Assembly (NCBI GenBank): GCA_009663005.1
Contig: VIGQ01001662.1
Location: 50,001 to 62,500, forward strand
Length of the DNA: 12,500 nt
Direction of reading: 5' to 3'
DNA from: Actinidia chinensis
Taxonomy: Eukaryota > Streptophyta > Magnoliopsida > Ericales > Actinidiaceae
Under the pieces are notes generated by a model. That model saw nothing but the letters and a program-made list of their open reading frames with translations, was not told the origin of the DNA and searched no databases. Positions 8,040 through 12,500 of this stretch are shown piece after piece (the first letter of the stretch is position 1; every line of letters begins with the position of its first letter). A program made the translations under genes and the position numbers.

Positions 8040-9305
8040 TCATTAGATATACTTCATTAGATGGTTCAGAATGACTCGCATATTCTTTCTCTTCACTCTA
8101 TCTTTTCATTCTCACTCTTTTTATTCTCAACTTCATGTCTTAACCCTCTAGACTCATCCTCCTTTCCTTGATTTACCTCTCTTGGAACAATGATTTTATT
8201 AATTTGTTTTCCATTTCTAAAGGTCGTGATGGCCTGTTTCTGCTCATGTATTTCTTAAATATAATTTGCAGGCTTAGGGTTTTATTGGGGTTGAGTAAAG
8301 AGTTCATCTTTCCCATTTGTTGTTCTAGATTTGTGACTTTCGTGCATAACTCATTATCCTCATTCCTCTTATGCGAAGGTTGGTATTGTGCCGATTGTGG
8401 TGCAACAACTCGTGTCGGATATGGCACGGGCACCATTTCTCCAACTGATTGTGCGGGGTATATGGTTAGGGTGTAAGATATGGTTGCGGTTGTTGTTGGA
8501 AATTTTGAGAGTTTTGTGAAAATTGTTGTATGTTTTGTTTGTCCCTCTTGTCACCAATCAAAGTTAGAGTGGTTCCTCCAAATCGGATTGTATGTATTGA
8601 AGTAGGGATTGTTCCCACTCCTTGGAATTGATTCACCATATTCACCTGCCCATGTGGCTGCTTTTACACTCTACAATTGGATAAATATCAGTGCAATAGT
8701 CTATTAGTGGTCACACATTGAACAGATTAGTGAGCTCTCTTTTGGTGCAACTGTGGTGTCCTTAGTAAATTGTCCAAGCATTCACTTGCTTTGTGATTTC
8801 TGTAGCTAGCCATTATGTCATCTTCCGCTCCCAATTGATACTTATTGCCTACGTGCTGCGTGGTCATGAAGTGAAGGTTTGGTCAAATTATTTTAATTAC
8901 CCGTACATGCCCATCAACTAGTCAATTAGCCAAGTAATCAAGTATTCAAATGCTTGTTTCGATTGTCTTATCTGGTATGGTCGCCGCACACATGGACTCA
9001 ATGACATCTTGTCAGTTGTGGGTCAATGAAAATAACTATTGATATGTGCCATGATGGAAACTTCATGATGTGGCTGCATTTAGTAGGTTCTTAAATCTCT
9101 CCCAGCTTGGAAAAACTCTCACGCTATTTGGTGCAAAGTGAGAATATTGTACATTGTATTGCCTCTGTACGATTCTCGTGAAAATAATTTTGTCAAAACA
9201 TCCCTTCTAATGTGTTTCCAGAATTATGGCCCTCGGCCGTCATGAATCTTAGCCTTACTAACGTTTGGCCTTGTCCTTAAATAATGGAAATGTTGCCCAG
9301 ATATC
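8040..9305 (-). pseudogene. Ty3-gypsy gag remnant, heavily decayed
   Basis: Reading 5' to 3' on the minus strand, gag landmarks appear in the correct order but in shifting frames. FPLFKDKAKR lies near 9285-9255. DVLTKLFSRESY lies near 9200-9165. A FSKLGE/RFKNLL segment is followed by a Cys-Ser-His motif and FPSWHISIVIFIDP at about 9110-9010. MCAATIPDKTIETS lies near 8990-8950, matching the family's 'CGGT...KT..EA' segment. A degenerate zinc-knuckle-like ICSMCDH lies near 8740-8715. NNPYFNTYNPIWRNHSNFDW lies near 8620-8555, a hallmark of plant gypsy Gag. The frame 8436-8173 then gives a hydrophilic tail with NLEQQMGKM. Many stops and frameshifts make it non-functional. No protease or reverse transcriptase follows; the remnant abuts direct repeat copy 2. 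Confidence 0.85.
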
Positions 9306-9332
9306 AACCCAGAGGGGGTGAATAGGGTTGAT
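9303..9332. repeat. Perfect 8-bp inverted repeat at the gag remnant edge
   Basis: ATCAACCC (9303-9310) and GGGTTGAT (9325-9332) are exact inverse complements around a 14-nt loop that contains AGAGGGGGTGAAT. The motif falls where gag similarity stops. Confidence 0.6.
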
Positions 9333-9560
9333 GACAAGTTATTTTTTATAAAAAATTATACTGAATTTTAAAGTGTTAGAAGATAATAAAAAACAGTATG
9401 AGCAGATAATAAAAGATGAGTACATAATAAAGAGATATCTTATTTTCATGACTTAATTTTAACGATTGGATCAAAATTATAAAAGATTCTAATATCTACC
9501 TTTGGAATGTGCCTCTTGGGCCTGTCATCTTTCGTGACCGTTGGATCAAGTCCTATATAT
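9311..9560. mobile_element. Possible retroelement-derived segment
   Basis: AGAGGGGGTGAATAGGG resembles a sequence I recall as frequent at the edge of plant retroelement-derived repeats ('GAGGGGGGTGAAT'). The following sequence is AT-rich with several AATAATAAAAGA-like units. It may be an insertion that cut off the gag remnant. The right boundary is not defined, and the call rests on memory of the motif only. Confidence 0.3.
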
Positions 9561-11060
9561 TAAACTGAAGTAGCCATTCTTCTACTAGTCTATATATGTT
9601 CTACATGCCATCGACTCTAGCCTACGATGGGTAATTAAGGTGACAATTTAGTTTATTAAGGCTTCGGTGTTCAGGTAAAAAAAATGGATATTGTAAGCTG
9701 AAAATATCATATCATTATATTTGCGAGCGAGTTTTCTGTTCATTTTTTTTTTTTTGAAAGAATTATGCCAAAATATTTATAACGGTTTTCATTGATGGAT
9801 CAAAATACGTTAAAACTTGAAAAGACTATTTTTAAAAACTACATTTTATATTTTGTCAACTATTTGTGACTATTTGGGGCGGATGTTGTACTTAATCTCT
9901 CTATTAGTTGTTTATTTTTCAAATAAAAAATAAAAAATAAAAATTGAAAGAAAAGTGGGCAGAAAATAATTTTTTTTTGTTTCTATTTAAAAAAAAAAGT
10001 AAGAACATACTGGTTGGTTGCTTGTTCAGAATGTCTCTTCAAAGTTTTTTCATCTGTTTATAAATTGTTCCTGATTTTGGCTCCCTTGAATTTTCTTGAT
10101 ATTTTTTGCCTCCTCACAATACGAGGAAACAAACAAATTAGAAGAAAAGTGGGGTTATTTTCTCTTCCTTCCATAACCCCCGGGTCTTCTTTCCCGCATC
10201 TAAACGTACTATATTCGTGCTGACCCACTCCAATTTACAACTCTAGATTCATTGTTGGATTTGGCCAAAGCGCAAAAAAAATCACTTTAATATCTGGATT
10301 AATTTTGAAAATGCACCGAAAAAGATGTGATTTTGACATGGAGAATAAAATAGATACTTAGAGTGAGCGACTAAAGAATGGAAAAAGAGGCATTAGGTGA
10401 TCCTCATAAGACCACAAATTGAGTTTGGTGAGAAATGAAAAAACTATAGTTGACAAAAATATCCCATCATTGTTCAGATTTAAGAGTCGAGATGATAAAA
10501 AAAACATCTCTTAAGTTGTGTTTAGATTGGAATTTGATGAGGAATGGGAAAGTAACGAATTCAAAGTTTCAGATTTAATGTTTTTCTTTTTCTTTTATTT
10601 TTCCAATAAAATATCTGTTGATCCAATACATCCTTAAAAGAACTATAGAGAATCCAGCTCTTCAGCACCTCTCTCCAATCTTCGGTTTAGAGATCAAATT
10701 AAATCTTAAGCAAAAGTGGATGGAAGGACTTTATTTTAAACTGGTCGTATTTGTTTTAGTTGAATTTAAACAGTTTTAGTTAGATCGAATATCTCTAATC
10801 TGTCATATATAATGATTTGCATATAGACTGTTAATCATTTTGGAAATATTATACAGAAATGATAATCCAAATTGTTTCCCCCATTAACTTACCTCATACA
10901 TAACAAAAACGGTATCATGTTCGTACTGTAGCTTTGCAAAATTTCAAGCTTCGTGTTTTTTTATTTTTATTAGGCATTAGGCTTGGTGTTATGTAAATTA
11001 TTATTACATGATCATTTTCGGTCTTTTAATCATTATTACTTGTAGCATCATGTTCTTTGC
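9561..11060. other. AT-rich spacer, no gene supported
   Basis: No coding frame has support. A 69-codon plus frame at 10014-10223 is Leu/Phe/Ser-rich and unrecognised. The spacer includes an AAAAAT microsatellite near 9921-9944, dispersed repeat copy 2, and an exact hairpin at 10151-10180 (GGGGTTAT/ATAACCCC with a 14-nt loop). The last 60 bases are pyrimidine-rich and lead to the acceptor before 11069. Confidence 0.5.
9793..9930 (+). repeat. Second dispersed repeat, copy 2
   Basis: This is the partner of 5250-5400, with shared AACTATTTGT, a G-rich centre, and GTTGTTTATTTTTCAAA. The copies differ by many substitutions and small indels, so the family is old. Confidence 0.4.
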
Positions 11061-11068
11061 CATTGCAG

Positions 11069-11214
11069 AAACTAAGGCTTCACTGAGCTAGAAGCCCCGG
11101 CAGCGTCCAATCTCTGCCCAGCGAATGAGCATAAACCGGTAGTCCCCCTGAACAACACTGAAAACCCGGAAAGTATGTGGGAGGATCTGCAGCGGAGATC
11201 ATCAGCAAAGTAAT
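11069..11214 (+). other. Exon-like GC-rich segment with splice consensus ends
   Basis: The segment is clearly GC-richer than both flanks. On its left is a pyrimidine-rich tract ending TTTGCCATTGCAG (AG at 11068), and on its right AAT|GTAAGT (GT at 11215), an ideal plant donor. The length of 146 nt is normal for an exon. All three plus frames contain a stop. One frame stays open from 11074 to the TAA at 11211 and reads ELEAPAASNLCPANEHK then ESMWEDLQRRSSAK, which could be a C-terminal coding end entered at a slightly later acceptor. It could be a UTR or noncoding RNA exon, a captured gene fragment, or chance; it also overlaps the proposed end of the copia LTR. I recognise no protein family. 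Confidence 0.3.
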
Positions 11215-11690
11215 GTAAGTCATAAAATAATTTTGGTTCAACTAGTATGCGAAAGTAAAACCGAATAATTTGAATTCAATATATTCTCACAAATAATTAT
11301 TTTACAATGATTAATGTATGTAAATCAAGCCTTTAGTAGCCAGTTGATCATTGAATCGAACCCCTTAATTGAATGCTTTAATTTGCTTGGCTCTCCTTTC
11401 TTCCTCTCTATCTCTAATTTTAAAGAATAACCAATCTATAATTAATGAAAAAAATAACACGTAACAGGGTGGGTCTCCTTTCATTTTTTTTAGCGGGAGA
11501 GAAGAGGGCCTAGAGATAGACACTAAAAGGATTCCTATCCATCAACGGTTATCCTTTTAATCACTAAAGAGTTTTCATCTTTAAATATTTTCTTAAACTT
11601 ATCCTTTAATTACCTTATTTATATGGAGTCTCAATATAACCAACATGGCCACAAAACTGGAGATTGTGGTTTACTACTACGTGAAAAACA
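11159..11690 (-). mobile_element. 3' LTR of a Ty1-copia element
   Basis: The minus-strand 5' edge is firm: TGTTTTTCACG starts at 11690 directly after the polypurine tract. A TATA-like ATATAAATAA lies about 65 bases inside. The far edge is uncertain. TG at 11159 (minus reading ...GGGTTTTCA) gives TG...CA ends and a length of about 530 bp, but the termini match poorly. The second LTR would lie beyond the right end of the window, so the copies cannot be compared here. Confidence 0.55.
11613..11624 (-). promoter_or_regulatory. TATA-like box in the copia LTR
   Basis: The minus strand reads ATATAAATAAGG, a good plant TATA element in sense orientation with the pol remnant. It would give a short U3. 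No activity is implied. Confidence 0.4.
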
Positions 11691-11702
11691 TTCTCCCCAC
11701 TT
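11691..11702 (-). promoter_or_regulatory. Copia polypurine tract
   Basis: The minus strand reads AAGTGGGGAGAA immediately before TG of the LTR. This all-purine site, where plus-strand DNA synthesis is primed, has the typical plant copia form and fixes the LTR start. Confidence 0.8.
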
Positions 11703-12147
11703 GGCCCCTTAGCCGATTGTGTTATCAGTGTATTTTTCTTTAAAAAAGATTAATCTTTATTTTTATATGACTCAGTGGACTCCATATCTTTAAAACTTTA
11801 ACACGTGAGCAAAAATTTTAATAAAGTTAGGGCTCAATAGGTCCAACTAATTAATAATCCTGTGGTTATTTGCAGAGTCACCAAGGTGAGTCATAGTGGT
11901 TTGTATGACTAGATGTCAATATTTCCTTCTATGCCTACATCATTGATAAAGTTACTAACTCAGTATATAATAGTGAAAGTACAATTATACTTAGGTTACT
12001 TTCTCAAGAAGCCCTAATATTTTGTCTAGGTCAGAACAATTCCTTTTTAATAAATTCATACATAATATGTGCACACCAAACGGAAACAAGAAAATCATAA
12101 ACACTTTATAATGCGCAATTTAGTGTTGATACACTGGACCACTCAAA
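11703..12147 (-). other. Copia 3' noncoding region between pol and the polypurine tract
   Basis: This is about 445 bases of AT-rich DNA with no frame in the sense direction. Such a spacer between the end of pol and the LTR is normal for plant copia elements. On the plus strand it contains a chance-looking TTATTTGCAG / GTGAGT pair around 11866-11891. Confidence 0.55.
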
Positions 12148-12500
12148 ATACACATCTGAATTGTTCAAAAGACCATCCGAACAACATGTTCGTTATATGT
12201 CTTTGGTGGCAATCTCTTCGTCTCGGATCAGCTATCATAAGAGTGCTCACCATGTTCTAATTGCCACTTCTTGTTTTTTGGACTCTTCTCTAACAACCAG
12301 TACTTAACTTCCATAGGCCTTGGAACCATGAGAGTACTTGTCATTATTAGAGAAGAAAACTACTGCGGAAGTTGTCCATAATATACCGTCCATCGGCTTG
12401 GCAATTGAAGTCGACCACCCCAATCCTGAGATAAAATTCCGCACTATAAGCCAGACCTATGGCCTCAAAGCATGCCACAAACTAGGCCTCCATCGTGGAT
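12148..12500 (-). pseudogene. Ty1-copia pol, RNase H and C-terminal end (partial, broken)
   Basis: The minus strand shows the end of a copia polyprotein in shifting frames. STMEA, a stop, then FVACFEAIG lies near 12499-12455, the usual STMEAE(Y/F)VA motif of RNase H with Glu replaced by a stop. AVVFFSNNDKYSHGSK follows near 12368-12320, matching the segment after the 'DN' catalytic position. Then come VLVVREES, STLMIADP near 12250-12225 (the conserved 'MIADPLTK' motif), and LPPKTYNEHVVRM ending near 12150. At least two in-frame stops and two frameshifts are present. The element continues past the right edge of the window, so reverse transcriptase and integrase, if retained, lie outside. The plus-strand frame at 12069-12260 is an antisense shadow. 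Confidence 0.9.

Noticed and set aside
8168..8476. 102-codon plus-strand open frame with a Cys-rich stretch
   Set aside because: The Cys pattern is the antisense of the gag remnant. Minus-strand gag landmarks on both sides decide the strand.
10151..10180. GGGGTTAT/ATAACCCC hairpin as a terminator or small RNA precursor
   Set aside because: The 8-bp stem is too short for a plant microRNA precursor, and no gene adjoins it that it could terminate.
10014..10223. 69-codon plus-strand open frame
   Set aside because: Unrecognised, hydrophobic because of T-rich sequence, and isolated in spacer DNA.
12069..12260. 63-codon plus-strand open frame
   Set aside because: It is antisense to the copia pol C-terminus, which matches known motifs on the minus strand.
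1..12500. CRISPR arrays, operons, tRNA or rRNA genes
   Set aside because: No regularly spaced identical repeats, tightly packed coding frames or conserved RNA-gene signatures were seen. The context is plant intergenic DNA.

Overview
This window looks like intergenic DNA from a seed plant nuclear genome, most likely a dicot-type angiosperm, although the species cannot be fixed from sequence alone. The evidence is the AT-rich background with long A/T homopolymers, the plant-type Ty3-gypsy and Ty1-copia remnants, and a TIR-like insertion beginning AGGGACGGAACCAG, a sequence I recall as common in plant genomes. I see no intact protein-coding gene, no tRNA or rRNA gene, no CRISPR array and no bacterial-type operon. 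Almost every ORF of 60 codons or more is a chance frame or a shadow of decayed transposon sequence.

Layout. 1-419 is AT-rich with nothing recognisable. 420-1260 holds minus-strand remnants of a Ty3-gypsy gag. 1261-3221 is AT-rich spacer with a 27-nt A-run and a small degenerate repeat. 3222-3560 carries a short start-codon segment ending in a perfect splice donor, then a C-rich island. 3903-4590 is copy 1 of a diverged direct repeat. 4591-5620 is spacer containing one copy of a second dispersed repeat. 5620-6300 is a GC-richer stretch that looks coding but is broken. 6313-8030 is copy 2 of the direct repeat, interrupted by a probable gypsy solo LTR (6523-7262) and a small TIR-type insertion (7359-7534). 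8040-9305 is a heavily decayed Ty3-gypsy gag on the minus strand. 9303-11060 is mostly AT-rich spacer, including a retroelement-like segment and copy 2 of the second repeat. 11069-11214 is a GC-rich segment bounded by excellent plus-strand splice signals. 11159-12500 is the 3' end of a minus-strand Ty1-copia element: LTR, polypurine tract, 3' noncoding region, and the RNase H/C-terminal end of pol running off the window.

The parts do not work together as a system; they are layers of transposon insertion and decay. The clearest history is in the direct repeat, where copy 1 preserves the empty sites for both insertions found in copy 2. All recognised retroelement remnants lie on the minus strand. 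I found no convincing evidence of an undescribed biological system. The observations most worth a check are the exon-like island at 11069-11214 and the interrupted direct repeat.
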